From: Aegilops tauschii subsp. strangulata
Taxonomy: Eukaryota > Streptophyta > Magnoliopsida > Poales > Poaceae
Assembly: GCF_002575655.3 (NCBI RefSeq)
Contig: NC_053037.3
Span: forward strand, 49,922,242 to 49,986,241
DNA: 64,000 nucleotides
Direction: 5' to 3'
In this document: one piece after another, positions 11,408 through 22,620 of the stretch
Position numbering within the stretch: position 1 is the stretch's first letter
Layout of the letters: each line of letters opens with the position of its first letter
The notes under the pieces: model-generated
Databases searched by the model: none
What the model was told of the DNA's origin: nothing
What the model saw: only the letters and a program-made list of their open reading frames with translations
Program-made: the position numbers and the translations under genes

Positions 11408-14400
11408 ATGTTGAAAGATGTTAGTAGCAAAGATGCGGATTGGATCCGTGATCTGAGGATTATCCTCATTGCTGCACAGAAAAATTATGTCCTTGATGCA
11501 CCGCTAGGTGACAGCCCTATTGCAGGAGCAGATGCAGACGTTATGAACGTTTGGCTAGCTCAATATGATGACTACTTGATAGTTTAGTGCACCATGCTTA
11601 ACGGCTTAGAATCGGGACTTCAAAGACGTTTTGAACGTCATGGACCATATGAGATGTTCCAGGAGTTGAAGTTAATATTTCAAGCAAATACCCGAGTTGA
11701 GAGATATGAAATCTCCAACAAGTTCTATAGCAAAAAGATGGAGGAGAATCGCTCAACTAGTGAGCATGTGCTCAGATTGTCTGGGTACTACAATCGCTTG
11801 AATCAAGTGGGAGTTTATCTTCCAGATAAAATAGTGATTGACAGAATTCTCTAGTCACCATCACCAAGTTAATAGAACTTCGTGATGAACTATGGTATGC
11901 AAGGGATGACGAAAGTAATTCCCGAGCTCTTCGTGATGCTGAAATCGACGAAGGTAGAAATCAAGAAAAACATCAAGTGTTGATGGTTGACGAGACCACT
12001 TCAAGTCTTGATGGTTGACGAGACCGCTAGTTTCAAGAAAAGGGCAAAGGGAAAAAGGGGAACTTCAAAAAGAACGGCAAGCAAGTTGCTGCTCAAGTAA
12101 AGAAGCCTAAGTCTGGTCCTAAGCCTAAGACTAAGTGCTTCTACTGCAAAGGGACTGGTCACTGGAAGCGGAACTACCCCAACTATTTGGTGGATAAGAA
12201 GGATGGCAAAGTGAACAAAGGTATATTTGATATACAGATTATTGATGTGTACTTTACTAGTGTTTATAGCAATCCCTCGGTAATTGATACTGGTGCAGTT
12301 GCTAAGAGTAGTAACTCGAAACGGGAGTTGCAGAATAAACAGAGACTAGTAAAAGTGAACAAAGGTATATTTGATATACAGATTATTGATGTGTACTTTA
12401 CTAGTGTTTATAGCAACCCCTCGCTAATTGATACTGGTTCAGTTGCTAAAGAGTAGTAACTCGAAAACGGGAGTTGCAGAATAAACAGAGACTAGTAAAA
12501 GGCGAGGTGACGATGTGTGTTGGAAGTAGTTCCAAGATTGATATGATCATCATCGCACACTCCCTGTACTTTCGGGATTAGTGTTGAAACTAAATAAGTG
12601 TTATTTGGTGTTTGCGTTGAGCATGAATATGATCTGATCATGTTTATTGCAATACGGTTATTCATTTAAGTTAGAGAACAATTATTGTTCTGTTCACATG
12701 AATAAAACCTTTATGGTCATACACACCAACGAAAATGGTTTGTTGGATCTCGATCGTAGTGATACACATATTCATAATATTGAAGCCAAAAGATGCAAAG
12801 TTAATAATGATAGTGCAACTTATTTGTGGTACTGCCGTTTAGGTCATATTGGTGTAAAGCGCATGAAGAAACTCCATACTGATGGGATTTTGGAATCACT
12901 TGATTATGAATCACTTGATGCTTGCGAACCGTGCCTCATGGGCAAGATGACTAAAACGCCGTTCTCCGGAACTATGGAGAGAGCAACAGATTTGTTGGAA
13001 ATCATACATACAGATGTATGTGGTCCGATGAATATTGAGGCTCGTAGCAGGTATCATTATTTTCTGACCTTCACAGATGATTTGAGCAGATATGGGTATA
13101 TCTACTTGATGAAACACAAAGTCTGAAACATTTGAAAAGTTCAAAGAATTTCAGAGTGAAGTGGAGAATCATCGTAACAAGAAAATAAAAGTTTCTACGA
13201 TATGATCGCAGAGGTAAAATATTTGAGTTACGAGTTTGGCCTTCAATTAAAACAATGTGGAATAGTTTCACAAATTTATGCCACCTGGAACACCACAGCA
13301 TAATGGTGTGTCGGAACGTCATAACCGTACTTTATTGGATATAGTGCAATCTATGATGTCTCTTACCAATTTACCACTATCGTTTTGGGGTTATGCATTA
13401 GAGACAGCTACATTCACGTTAAATAGGGCACCATCAAAATCCGTTGAGACGACGCCTTATGAACTGTGGTTTGGCAAGAAACCAAAGTTGTCGTTTCTTA
13501 AAGTTTGGGGTTACGATGCTCATATGAAAAAGTTTCATCCCGATAAGCTCAAACCCAAATCGGAGAAATGTGTCTTCATAGGATACCCAAAGGAGACAGT
13601 TGGGTACAACTTCTATCACAGATCCAAAGGCAAGACATTCGTTGCTAAGAATGGATCCTTTCTAGAGAAGGAGTTTTCTCTTGAAAGAAGTGAGTGGGAG
13701 GAAAGTAGAACTTGATGAGGTAACTGTACCTGCTCCCTTATTGGAAAGTAGTTCATCACAGAAATCTGTTCCTATGACTCCTACACCAATTAGTGAGGAA
13801 GTTAATGATGATGATCATGTAACTTCAGATCAAGTTACTACCAAACCTCGTAGGTAAACCAGAGTAAGATCCGCACCAGAGTGGTACGGTAATCATGTTC
13901 TGGAGGTTATGTTACTAGACCATGACGAACCTACGAACTATGAAGAAACGATGGTGAGCCCAGATTCCGCAAAATGGCTTGAGGCCATGAAATCTGAGAT
14001 GAGATCCATGTATGAGAACAAAGTGTGGACTTTGGTTGACTTGCCCGATGATCGGCAAGCCATTGAAAATAAATGGATCTTCAAGAAGAAGACTGACGCT
14101 GACGGTAATGTTACTGTCTATAAAGCTCGACTTGTTGCGAAAGGTTTTCGACAAGTTCAAGGGATTGACTACGATGAGACCTTGTCACCCGTAGCGATGC
14201 TTAAGTCTGTCCGAATCATGTTAGCAATTGCCGCATTTTATGAAATCTGGCAAATGGATAAACAAAACTGCATTCCTTAATGGATTTATTAAAGAAGAGT
14301 TGTATATGATGCAACCAGAAGGTTTTGTCAATCCTAAAGGTGCTAACAAAATATGCAAGCTCCAGCGATCCATCTATGGACTGGTGCAAGCATCTCGGAG

Positions 14401-15014
14401 TTGGAATATATGCTTTGATAAGTTGATCAAAGGATATAGTTTTATACAGACTTGCGGTGAAGCCTGTATTTACAAGAAAGTGAGTGGGAGCACTACAACA
14501 TTTCTGATAAGTATATGTGAATAACATATTGTTGATCGGAAATAATGTAGAATTATTCTGTAAAGCATAAAGGAGTGTTTTGAAATGAGTTTTTCAAAGA
14601 AAGACCTCGGTGAAGCTGCTTACATATTGAGCATCAAGATCTATAGAGATAGATGAAGACGCTTGATAAGTTTTTCAATGAGTACATACCTTAACAAGAT
14701 TTTGAAATAGTTCAAAATAGAACAGTCAAAGAAAGAGTTCTTGCCTGTGTTACAAGGTGTGAAATTGAGTAAAGACTCAAAGCCCGACCACGGCAAAAGA
14801 TAGAAAGAGAATGAAAGTCATTCCCTATGCCTTGGCCATAGGTTCTAGAAAGTATGCCATGCTGTGTACCAGATCTATTGTATACCCTACACTGATTTTG
14901 GCAAGGGAGTACAATAGTGATCTAGGAGTAGATCACTGGACAGCGGTCAAAATTATCCTTAGTGGAATAAGGAAATGTTTCTCGATTATGGAAGTGACAA
15001 AAGGTTCGTCGTAA
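11408..15014 (+). pseudogene. Angela gag-pol remnant
   Basis: Gag starts at 11408 (MLKDVSSKDADWIRD), hits an in-frame TAG at 11585, then continues with MLNGLESGLQRRFERHGPYE. The zinc knuckle near 12139 reads CFYCKGTGHWKRNY, with its last cysteine replaced by tyrosine. Protease (VIDTGAV) follows. The integrase zinc region (LWYCRLGHIGVKRMKKLH ... CEPCLMGKM) is at 12830-12950 and part of the core (PPGTPQHNGVSERHNRTLLD) at 13280-13345, with sequence missing between. Reverse transcriptase appears at 13909-14524 (WIFKKKTDADGNVTVYKARL, LQRSIYGLVQASRSW) in two frames. RNase H-connection fragments (YALAIGSRKYAMLCTRS) lie at 14823-15014. Stops, frameshifts and deletions rule out function. Confidence 0.92.
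12211..12500 (+). repeat. Tandem duplication of the Angela protease-motif region
   Basis: Units 12211-12354 and 12355-12500 (144 and 146 bp) both start GTGAACAAAGGTATATTTGA and end ACTAGTAAAA. They differ at a few bases plus small indels. Each encodes the aspartic-protease signature (IDTGAV and IDTGSV), so the copy carries it twice, in disrupted frames. Confidence 0.85.
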
Positions 15015-15400
15015 AGGGTTACGTCGATGCAAGTTTTGACACTAAATCTAGATGACTCTAAGTCTCGGTCTAGATATATATTGAAAGTGGGAGCAATTAG
15101 CTAGAGTAGCTCCGTGCAGAGCATTGTAGACATAGAAATTTGCAAAATACTTACGGATCTGAATGTGACAGACCCGTTGACTAAAATTATCTCACAATTA
15201 AAACATGATCACACCTTAGTACTCTTTGGGTGTTAATCACATAGCGATGTGAACTAGATTATTGACTCTAGTAAACCCTTTGAGTGTTGGTCACATAGAG
15301 ATGTGAACTATGGGTGTTAATCACATGGTGATGTGAACTATTGATGTTAAATCACATGGCGATGTGAACTAGATTATTGACTCTAGTGCAAGTGGGAGAC
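15015..15400 (+). repeat. Angela 3' non-coding end with short repeats
   Basis: The phrase CACATAGCGATGTGAACTA recurs four times with changes between 15238 and 15372, together with ATTGACTCTAGT. The polypurine tract AGTGGGAGAC ends at 15400, directly before the 3' LTR. Confidence 0.65.
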
Positions 15401-17126
15401 TGAAGGAAATATGCCCTAGAGGCAATAATAAAGTTATTATTTATTTCCTTATATCATGATAAATGTTTATTATTCATGCTAGAATTGTATTAACCGGAAA
15501 CTTGATACATGTGTGAATACATAGACAAACAGAGTGTCACTAGTATGCCTCTACTTGACTAGCTCGTTAATCAAAGATGGTTATGTTTCCTAGCCATAGA
15601 CATAAGTTGTTATTTGATTAACGAGATCACCTCATTAGGAGAATGACGTGATTGACTTGACCCATTCCGTTAGCTTAGCACTCGATCGTTTAGTATGTTG
15701 CTATTGCTTTCTTCATGACTTATACATGTTCCTATGACTATGAGATTATGCAACTCCCGTTTACCGGAGGAACACTTTGTGTGCTACCAAACGTCACAAC
15801 GTAAATGGGTGATTATAAAGGTGCTCTACAGGTGTCTCCAATGGTACTTGTTGGGTTGGCGTATTTCGAGATTAGGATTTGTCACTCCGATTGTCGGAGA
15901 GGTATCTCTGGGCCCACTCGGTAATGCACATCACTATAAGCCTTGCAAGCATTGCAACTAATGAGCTAGTTGCGGGATGATGTATTACGGAACGGGTAAA
16001 GAGACTTGCCGGTAACGAGATTGAACTAGGTATTGAGATACCGACGATCGAATCTCGGGCAAGTAACATACTGATGACAAAGGGAACAACGTATGTTGTT
16101 ATGCGGTCTGACCGATAAAGATCTTCGTAGAATATGTGGGAGCCAATATGGGCATCCAGGTCCCGCTATTGGTTATTGACCGGAGACGTGTCTCGGTCAT
16201 GTCTACATAGTTCTCGAACCCGTAGGGTCCGCACGCTTAAAGTTACGATGACAGTTTTATTATGAGTTTATGTATGTTGATGTACCGAAGGAGTTCGGAG
16301 TCCCGGATGAGATCGGGGACATGACGAGGAGTCTCGAAATGGCCGAGACGTAAAGATCGATATATTGGACGACTATATTCGGACTTCGTAAAGGTTCCGA
16401 GTGATTCGGGTATTTTTCGGAGTACCGGAGAGTTACGGGAATACGTATTGGGCCTTATTGGGCCATACGGGAAAGAAGAAAAAGGGCCTCAAGGGTGGCC
16501 GCACCCCTCCCCTTGGTCTGGTCCGAATTGGACTAGGGAAGGGGGGCGCCCCCTTCCTTCCTTCTCTTTTTCCCTTCCTCTTTTCCTATTCCATATGGGA
16601 GGTGGAATCCTACTAGGACTAGGGAGTCCTAGTAGGACTCCACACTTGGTGCGCCCCCTCCTAGGGCCGGCCTCCTCCTCCCTTGCTCCTTTATATAGGG
16701 GGCAGGGGGGCACCCCAGAGACACAACAATTGATCCTTGAGATCTCTTAGCCGTGTGCGGTGCCCCCCTCCACCATATTACACCTCGATAATACCGTTGC
16801 GGAGCTTAGGCGAAGCCCTGCGTCGGTGGAACATCATCGTCGTCACCACGCCGTCGTGCTGACGAAACTCTCCCTCAACACTCGGCTGGATCGGAGTTCG
16901 AGGGACGTCATCGAGCTGAACGTGTGTAGAACTCGGAGGTGCCGTACGTTCGGTACTTGATCGGTCGGATCGTGAAGACGTACGACTACATCAACCGCGT
17001 TGTGATAACGCTTCCGCTGTCGGTCTACGAGGGTACGTGGACAACACTCTCCCCTCTCGTTGCTATGCATCACCATGATCTTGCGTGTGCGTAGGAAATT
17101 TTTTGAAATTACTACGTTCCCCAACA
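15401..17126 (+). repeat. 3' LTR of the complete Angela element
   Basis: The 1726-bp LTR has the same termini as the 5' copy and is nearly identical to it. The differences I see are about seven substitutions, a 4-bp TTCC length change near 16557 and a 1-bp change near 16697. GTCAT follows at 17127-17131. Confidence 0.95.
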
Positions 17127-18291
17127 GTCATATACTAGAAGATCTAGTACAAATGCTTTGACTCCCACTGCTAAAAAACTTTCGCTTGTGGTGGTTTATC
17201 TGTCGGAGGCCTCACTGCACAGCATCATCCACTCCAGTTGCCCTGCCCTGGAGCGCTTGCTGATTGTTTTGGGAATAGAAATCTGTATCAGTTATCTCCA
17301 AATAAAGTCGCCTCACCTTAAAAGCATTGGAATTTGTTTTGAAGGACAACATCTCATCATCGAAGATGCCCCTTCACTTCAAAGGTTGCTCCTTGATAAT
17401 TGTTATAAAGCTTCACAAATAACTGTCGTCTCTGCACCCAAACTGGAGACCTTGGGTGTAATTCGTGACCCGTTTAATGATCACAAGGAGTTGGTATTTG
17501 GCTCCTCACTTTTTCAGGTACTGTATATTATCATCTACACATTTGTAATCATAAGCTGCATTTTTCATTTGTGTGCATAAGTTTTATATCATCTTGGAGT
17601 AGACTTTGAGTACTAATATTATTTTATATGCTCAATGAAGAGTTCGTCCATTGATAGCCTATCAATGCTGCTGGATTCTGTTAAGATCTTATATATCAGA
17701 ATGTTTAGTTTTGATCTGGACATAATTATTGGCTTGCTGCGATGCTTTCGATGTCTGAAGAATTTATATACAAAGGTGATGATTTCATGCACATTGAAAG
17801 CCCGTATATATTGTACTAGAATTAACTGTTCAGCTGTCGTTCTTTTGACATACTCTTTTTTCAGACCTTAACTGTTTTCAATCTTCATTTCTACTTAGGC
17901 ACAACCACATGGAGCAAAACATATAACCAATCGGTGGCGTAATAAGCACCAGGATTTTCTCAGTTCTCGTGACATTCGTTTGAGGACAATAACGATGGAA
18001 GGATATGCATCCAACCAGGCAAACAATAGCTTTGTCACATTCTTCCTGTTGAATGCGAGGTTACTATTGTCCATGAGGCTTAAGTTTTACCGCAAGAGAT
18101 TTCTCACGGACGGACACGTTGAACAGCAAAAAAAGAAGTTTCAGGTGGACAAATGGGATTCTAAATGTGCTCGGCTTCTATTTACAACAAGTTGTAGTCA
18201 TCCTGGAATAATTTTTTTTGCACGGGGTGTTGATTTTATGGATCAGACCGATCCATTTGTTTGTGACTGCAAAAAAGAGTGGTTGGGTTAG
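17127..18291 (+). pseudogene. F-box/LRR/FBD protein gene, rest of exon 1 plus exons 2 and 3
   Basis: This continues the gene begun at 7786. Exon 1 resumes after the duplicated GTCAT and ends at 17517. Intron 1 is 17518-17640, exon 2 is 17641-17775, intron 2 is 17776-17898, and exon 3 is 17899-18291 with stop TAG. All splice sites are GT/AG and the joins keep phase 0. Recognisable parts are the leucine-rich stretch (SEASLHSIIHSSCPALERLL, IIEDAPSLQRLLLDNCY, VVSAPKLETLGVI) and the C-terminal FBD-like tail (NSFVTFFLLNARLLLSMRLK, FYRKRF, DFMDQTDPFVCDC). An in-frame TGA near 17159 and a one-base shift in an A-run near 17175 disable it, independently of the Angela insertion. Confidence 0.92.
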
Positions 18292-18760
18292 ATGTTACTG
18301 CCATGTTCAATCTGGGTTTTGTCTAAAAATTTGATGAATAGTTGATCCTTGGGCTTTTTGTACCATTTGTAAGCTTGAGTTGCATATTGTTGCTCTCGTA
18401 CTCCCCTCCACCTGCCACTACACTGCCGCATCTTCCACGGCTGCTGTTCGTTCCCGTCCAAGGCCTCGCCGTCGTTCTCCGCCTTGGTTCGCTCGCTGTG
18501 CCCGCCGTCATCTGGCGTTGTCAACATGGGCAACAACCAAGAGGAATCAGGAGATGACTGTATGTGGAGAGGCTGACAGTAGGGACCCACCAGGGTCATT
18601 GCATTTCGCGAGTAGGTGCCTCATTATTACAAGCCAAAAAAATACTTCCTCCTAATTGTTTGACAACTAGGTCCCACGCTATTGTCAATGTAGTCAATAA
18701 ACGAGAAAATTACATAATGAGCGGATAACACTAGGGACCCAGCAGCTCGCCTAGTTGTTT
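18292..18760. repeat. F-box 3' flank merging into a CACTA-type module fragment
   Basis: From about 18390 to 18660 the sequence (CCGTCGTTCTCCGCC, GTCAACATGGGCAAC, GGAGAGGCTGACAG, GGGACCCACC) is a partial copy of the modules at 19595 and 20181. It is a transposon relic downstream of the dead F-box gene. No coding sequence is supported. Confidence 0.55.
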
Positions 18761-19099
18761 TTTAGATTCAGAGACGGAGCTCAACTGCGCGTTGTGCGGG
18801 GGTTGTGGCCCGTCTAGCCCACGCTTATGCTTTTATTTAAGCACATGACGAGCCCAGCTGATATAATTTTTCTTTCTGAAAATGGCTAGCCCAGTTCTTT
18901 TTTTTGGAGAATACCAAAACCGAGGCCTACTTGCTTTTCTCAGCCCTGCTGGGCTGCAAATCTTTCAAGACGAGGAGGGATGTAAGTAGTAAGAAATGGG
19001 CTTCCCCAGCAAATGGGCTATAAGTTGTAGAAATGGGCTGTAAATTTTTAAACCAAAGCCAACCGGCAATTGCATTAAAATATCATTTTTTTCAGGATT
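18761..19099. other. No supported gene
   Basis: AT-rich sequence with several GGGCT-rich words (CTAGCCCA, GGGCTGCAAAT) and a first copy, at about 19050-19090, of the AAAGCCAACCGGCAATTGC phrase that recurs inside the Helitron-like element that follows. Confidence 0.4.
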
Positions 19100-19232
19100 T
19101 CTCTACTCTCTACTCTTATAAAAGCCAAAGCCAACTGGCAATTACATTAAAATATCATCTTTTCTCCCACAAGATAAACTACTCATACAAATGTATCTTC
19201 ATGTTCCGTGCAACGAACGGGCATCCTGCTAG
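19100..19232 (+). mobile_element. Helitron-like 3' terminus, possibly a ~130-bp mini-Helitron
   Basis: The 3' end has a short GC hairpin (CCGT, loop GCAACGA, ACGG) about 10 bases before a terminal CTAG followed by T, the Helitron CTRR signature and its A/T insertion site. A candidate 5' end TCTCTACTC lies at 19100, giving an element of about 133 bp, but the 5' end has no diagnostic structure. The 3' end is more certain than the length. Confidence 0.45.
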
Positions 19233-19588
19233 TTAAGATTCTAAATTTCATTCTTTTTTTTTGCGGAGAATTGTTTTTTGAATTTTATTTTGATATAATT
19301 TTTAAAAAATTATTTTTAACGTGACTCGAAATTTCGTGATTAAAAGAGTTCGGACCCCACCGAAACATGCAAAAATTCCTTGAATTTTTTAGGAGTGCCC
19401 AGAATATATGGTCTGTAATGTTAATAAAAAGAATATGGCCTTCAAATATCCTTAAGAATTAGCAAATGGGTTATAAATTATTGAAAATAATGGCTAATGG
19501 GTTGTATGCTGTTTTCCACAGATTTGGAGGCTGACTTCTGGGCCTACTAGGTTTACGATGACGCTGTCGTAAAAAAAATGACGGGTAC
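19233..19588. other. No supported gene; AT-rich
   Basis: T- and A-rich sequence (TTTTTTTTTTGCGG, AATTTTTTAGGAG) with no recognisable element end, coding frame or RNA gene. Confidence 0.5.
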
Positions 19589-19594
19589 GCAAGG

Positions 19595-20766
19595 CTTTAT
19601 CAACTTAGTCAACACAGAGTAGTGACTATTGGATGTCCATCCAACGGCCGCCGTGCTTCTTCAATCTGATCTTCCTGCTCCAGCCGCCCAAACCAGCGTC
19701 GGCGGGACTGCCTGCTCCCTTCTCCCGTGGCTGGCTGTGTTGCCGCCAGGTCATCCCTCTACCCACCCACACATCCTGTTATTTTTCGGCGATGTCAGCC
19801 TCACCCCGCAGCCGACCAGTCAGCGCTCGTACTCCCCTCAGTGTGGGCATCCGCTGCGGTGGCTTCGCCGGTCCGGGTGGTTCCCTTCCTGGGCCTCGCC
19901 CTCGTCCACCGCATTTGTGCTCTCGGCGCGGCGAGGTCAACATGGTCAACAAACAACAGCCATCGGAAGAGGCTGACAATAGGGGCCCACACAAGGAAAT
20001 GCCTCCTTATTACGCGCAAAATAATGATTTCTCCACCTGACAGCTGGACCCACCGGAAGGTCCTCTGTATTTCGCGAAAAAAACGTTTCCCCCGCTATCA
20101 GCTCGAACCCACCGGAAGTGCCTCCTTATTACGCACAAAAAATGAATACTCCCTCCTACTAAGTTGATGGGGACGGAGGGCTTTGTCAATTTAGTCAATA
20201 TGAACGATTCTAGCTCCAGTGACCGTACGATGTCCATCCAACGGCCGTAGTGCTTCTTCAACCTCTGGTCTTTTTGCTCCAGCCGCCCAAAGCAGCGCCG
20301 GTCGTGTCGCATGCTCCTGCCTCCCGTGGTCAGCTGTGCTGCCGCGGAGGCCTCACCGCCCCCTACTATCCCCACCGCTGCCAGGCCCTGCGGCGACGGC
20401 ACCCTCACACCGCAGCCGAACCAGTGAACCCTCATACTCCTCTCCGCACGGATTTCCACTGCCGCGTCTTCCCTGGCTCCGTGTCGTCCCCTTCCTAGGC
20501 CTCACCGTCGTCCACCGCCCTGGTGCTCTCGGCGCGGCGTGGTCAACATGATCAAGGAACGACTTCCATCGGAAGAGTACTGTACGTGGAGAGGCTGACA
20601 GCTGGGTCCTCGGCGGCCGCAAGGAAGTGCCTCCTTATTACGCGCAAAATAATTATTCCTCCACCAGACAGCAGGGACCCACCGGACGGGCCACTGTATT
20701 TCATGAAAAAATGTTTCCCCCTGACTGCTGGGACCCACCAGCTACATCTTCGCACGTAAGGAAGTG
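19595..20766. repeat. Two tandem ~586-bp modules
   Basis: Both modules open with CTTTATCAACTTAGTCAA-like words (19595, 20181), pass through GATGTCCATCCAACGGCCG, a GC-rich middle, GTCAACATG, GGCTGACAG and GGGACCCACC, and end in AAAAAATGTTTCCCCC-type text. Frames open through them in several registers on both strands, as expected from composition and not from coding. Confidence 0.7.
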
Positions 20767-21212
20767 CGTCCATATTACGAGCAAAAAAAATGATTCGCTC
20801 CCCTGACTGCTCGGACCCACCAGCTACATCTTCGCACGCAAGGAAGTGCCTGACAGTCGGGACCCACCTGGTCGAAGCGTACGTAGCATTGTCATTCTGG
20901 TCGCGAACGTGTACGTACATACTGGTCGATGTAGAGGCGCGCACGTGTCGTAGTAGAGGCACGCACGTAGCAAGTACACGTACGTACAACGGCCAGGGTG
21001 CAAGAAAGTAAATACGGCCACGTACGTACATACGGGCAGGGTCTCGAACGCCTACTCGCGCATGCGTACGGCCAGGGCTCGTGTACATGGCTGGGTCAAA
21101 ACGGAGAAACAGCGTCATCGTCGTGTTGATGGGGAGCCAACCGGCTGGGTCGGAACGGAATGCGTCGTCGTGTTCATCGAGAGGGCTTGGACGGAATAGG
21201 CGATGGAAACGA

Positions 21213-21480
21213 GGCATGGCGTACCGCAAAACGGAGGAAACGGCCTTGTGTTTGACCGGCCACATTCGAAACAGGATCCTGTTCATCGGGAGGGGTCTGG
21301 CGTACCGCAAAACGGAGGAAACGGACTTGTGTTGGACCTCCTATGGTCGAAACGGGGTCCTGTTGATCGGGAGGGGTGTGGCGTACCGCAAAACGGACAA
21401 AACGGACTTGTGTTGGAGCGCTACGGTCGAAACGGGGGTCGTGTTCGTCGGGAGGGGTGTGGCGTACCGCAAAACGGGAC
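21213..21480. repeat. Four ~83-bp tandem repeats
   Basis: GGCGTACCGCAAAACGGA begins units near 21217, 21299, 21380 and 21462; each continues with AAACGGACTTGTGTTGGA-like text and TCGAAACGGGGTCCTGTT. The period is not a multiple of three in every unit, and three plus-strand frames stay open through the area, so the open frames are a by-product of the repeat. Confidence 0.7.
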
Positions 21481-21499
21481 TCCACGGGATACTGTTCAT

Positions 21500-21860
21500 C
21501 TCCACCGTCGACCTCCTCCAGCCTCCACGGGCTACTGTTCATCCACCGTCGACCTCCTCCAGCCTCCACCTGCGACTGTTCATCCACGGGCTCCTGTTCA
21601 TCCAGCCTCCACCGCGCGCTACTCCACCGGCTACTATTCAACCAGCCCTCTCCACGGGCTACTGTTCAACCACCCCTCCACGGGCTATTGTTCATCCAGC
21701 CCTCCACCAGCTACTGTTCAACCAGCTCTCCACGGGGTTGTCCTGTTCATCCAGCCCTCCACGGGCTCCTGTTCATCCAGCCCCAACCGGCTCGATCGGG
21801 GTCCTGTTCATCCACCCCCACCGGAAACTGTTCATCCAACCCCCCCCCCCAACAACGCTC
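21500..21860. repeat. GTTCATCCAGCC minisatellite
   Basis: About a dozen degenerate copies of CTCCACGGGCTACTGTTCAT CCAGC, 20-30 bp each, run from about 21500 to 21830. A poly-C stretch follows at 21840-21850. This is CACTA interior repeat. Confidence 0.65.
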
Positions 21861-22356
21861 ACTGTTCATCAAGGAAAGGAGGCAGCAGGGTACGATCGGC
21901 TTCAGTTAGCAGCAGTAGCGAAGGAATCACTCGGGTTCGTTAACGTAGCTAGTGCAATCGCTCGGGTTCAGTTAGAGCCCAACCCCTCGCTCGGGTTCAG
22001 TTAGAGCCCAACGCCTCGCACACACGCGCGTACGTGTACGAGAGAAACGCTCATCGCTCGGCCCTCGACCACCCACCGTAACCAGGAACTCTCCGAAATT
22101 TTCCTCGCCCTCGCTTCTACCACGGTTTTTTCCGTCATGGACGGCCCAAAGAATGTCATGCAACTGCGTCTCCGGCTCGCCCAGGAGGAAAAGCCCATTT
22201 TCTGTCATGATTTTTTATCATAGAAGTAGGAGCCCACCACATCTATGATGATACCGGGTTTTGTCACAATTATCGTCATAGAAGTGTCATAAGTATGACA
22301 GGAAAAAAATTCGTTCGGCCCAAAATGTCACGGATGTGTCTTTTTTTTGTAGTGTT

Positions 22357-22620
22357 AGAATGCACCCTCTATCGTTGAACACTTCCGAGAGACTGGGCTG
22401 ATGCCTTACCTTGAGATTGACGAAGTCATCACAGGCGCCTCTGTAGTCGACGGGAATGTCTCTCCCACTGAACAAACTTCGGAGAAAGCCTGAAATAAAT
22501 TAAGGAAAATGCGACCAGCAGTGCTAAGTCTAGGATTTAAACCCTGATGGTTCCTCCACACACCAAATCATTTGAGCTAGGCTCAGTTCGCTTATGTATT
22601 CTATTCTGGAAGATTTTTTT
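22357..22620 (-). mobile_element. tRNA-derived SINE of a common wheat type
   Basis: On the minus strand the B-box-like GGGTTTAAATCCTAGAC is followed by CTGGTCGCATTTTCC, TTTCTCCGAAG, CAGTGGGAG, GGCGCCTGTGATGACTTCG and TCAATCTCAAGG. I recognise this order from a dispersed Triticeae SINE. The usual GTGTGTGCG-type 3' tail is missing; the copy stops against the CACTA end at 22354, so it is truncated there or was hit by that insertion. Confidence 0.6.

Larger units (their letters stand above)
8365..17126 (+). mobile_element. Complete Angela-type Copia retrotransposon, coding region decayed
   Basis: LTRs at 8365-10087 and 15401-17126 bound a 5.3-kb interior on the plus strand. The 5-bp target GTCAT is duplicated at 8360-8364 and 17127-17131. 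By eye the LTRs differ at only about seven bases plus a 4-bp and a 1-bp indel, so the insertion is recent. A primer-binding-like TGGCATCCGAGCC follows the 5' LTR, and AGTGGGAGAC precedes the 3' LTR. The interior carries fragments of gag, protease, integrase, reverse transcriptase and RNase H in Copia order, but is too broken to supply proteins. It lies in exon 1 of an F-box gene. Confidence 0.96.
19589..22354 (-). mobile_element. CACTA transposon right portion with repeat modules; left end not found
   Basis: The right end reads TTTTTTTTGTAGTG, which on the minus strand is CACTACAAAAAAAA, the CACTA terminus. The next bases are subterminal repeats of the TCATAGAAGTGTCAT / CCCACCACATCTATGATG type. 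TTA follows at 22355 and may be the 3-bp target. Inside lie two 586-bp tandem modules (from 19595 and 20181) and minisatellites. No transposase is recognisable, so it is a non-autonomous or deleted copy. A matching left CACTA end was not found, so the left boundary is arbitrary. Confidence 0.65.

Noticed and set aside
18417..18425. CCACTACAC as a CACTA left terminus
   Set aside because: It is not followed by the A-run or subterminal repeats seen at the right end, so it is a chance match.
19629..20551. Several 100-150 residue frames on both strands
   Set aside because: They fall in the duplicated 586-bp modules, overlap each other and resemble no protein.
21081..22004. 307-residue plus-strand frame, with two other long plus frames overlapping
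   Set aside because: It spans the 83-bp tandem repeats and GTTCATC minisatellite of a CACTA element. All three frames stay open, so this is composition and not a gene.
22357..22620. tRNA gene on the minus strand
   Set aside because: The B-box-like word is there, but the surrounding sequence matches a dispersed SINE and no cloverleaf can be drawn.
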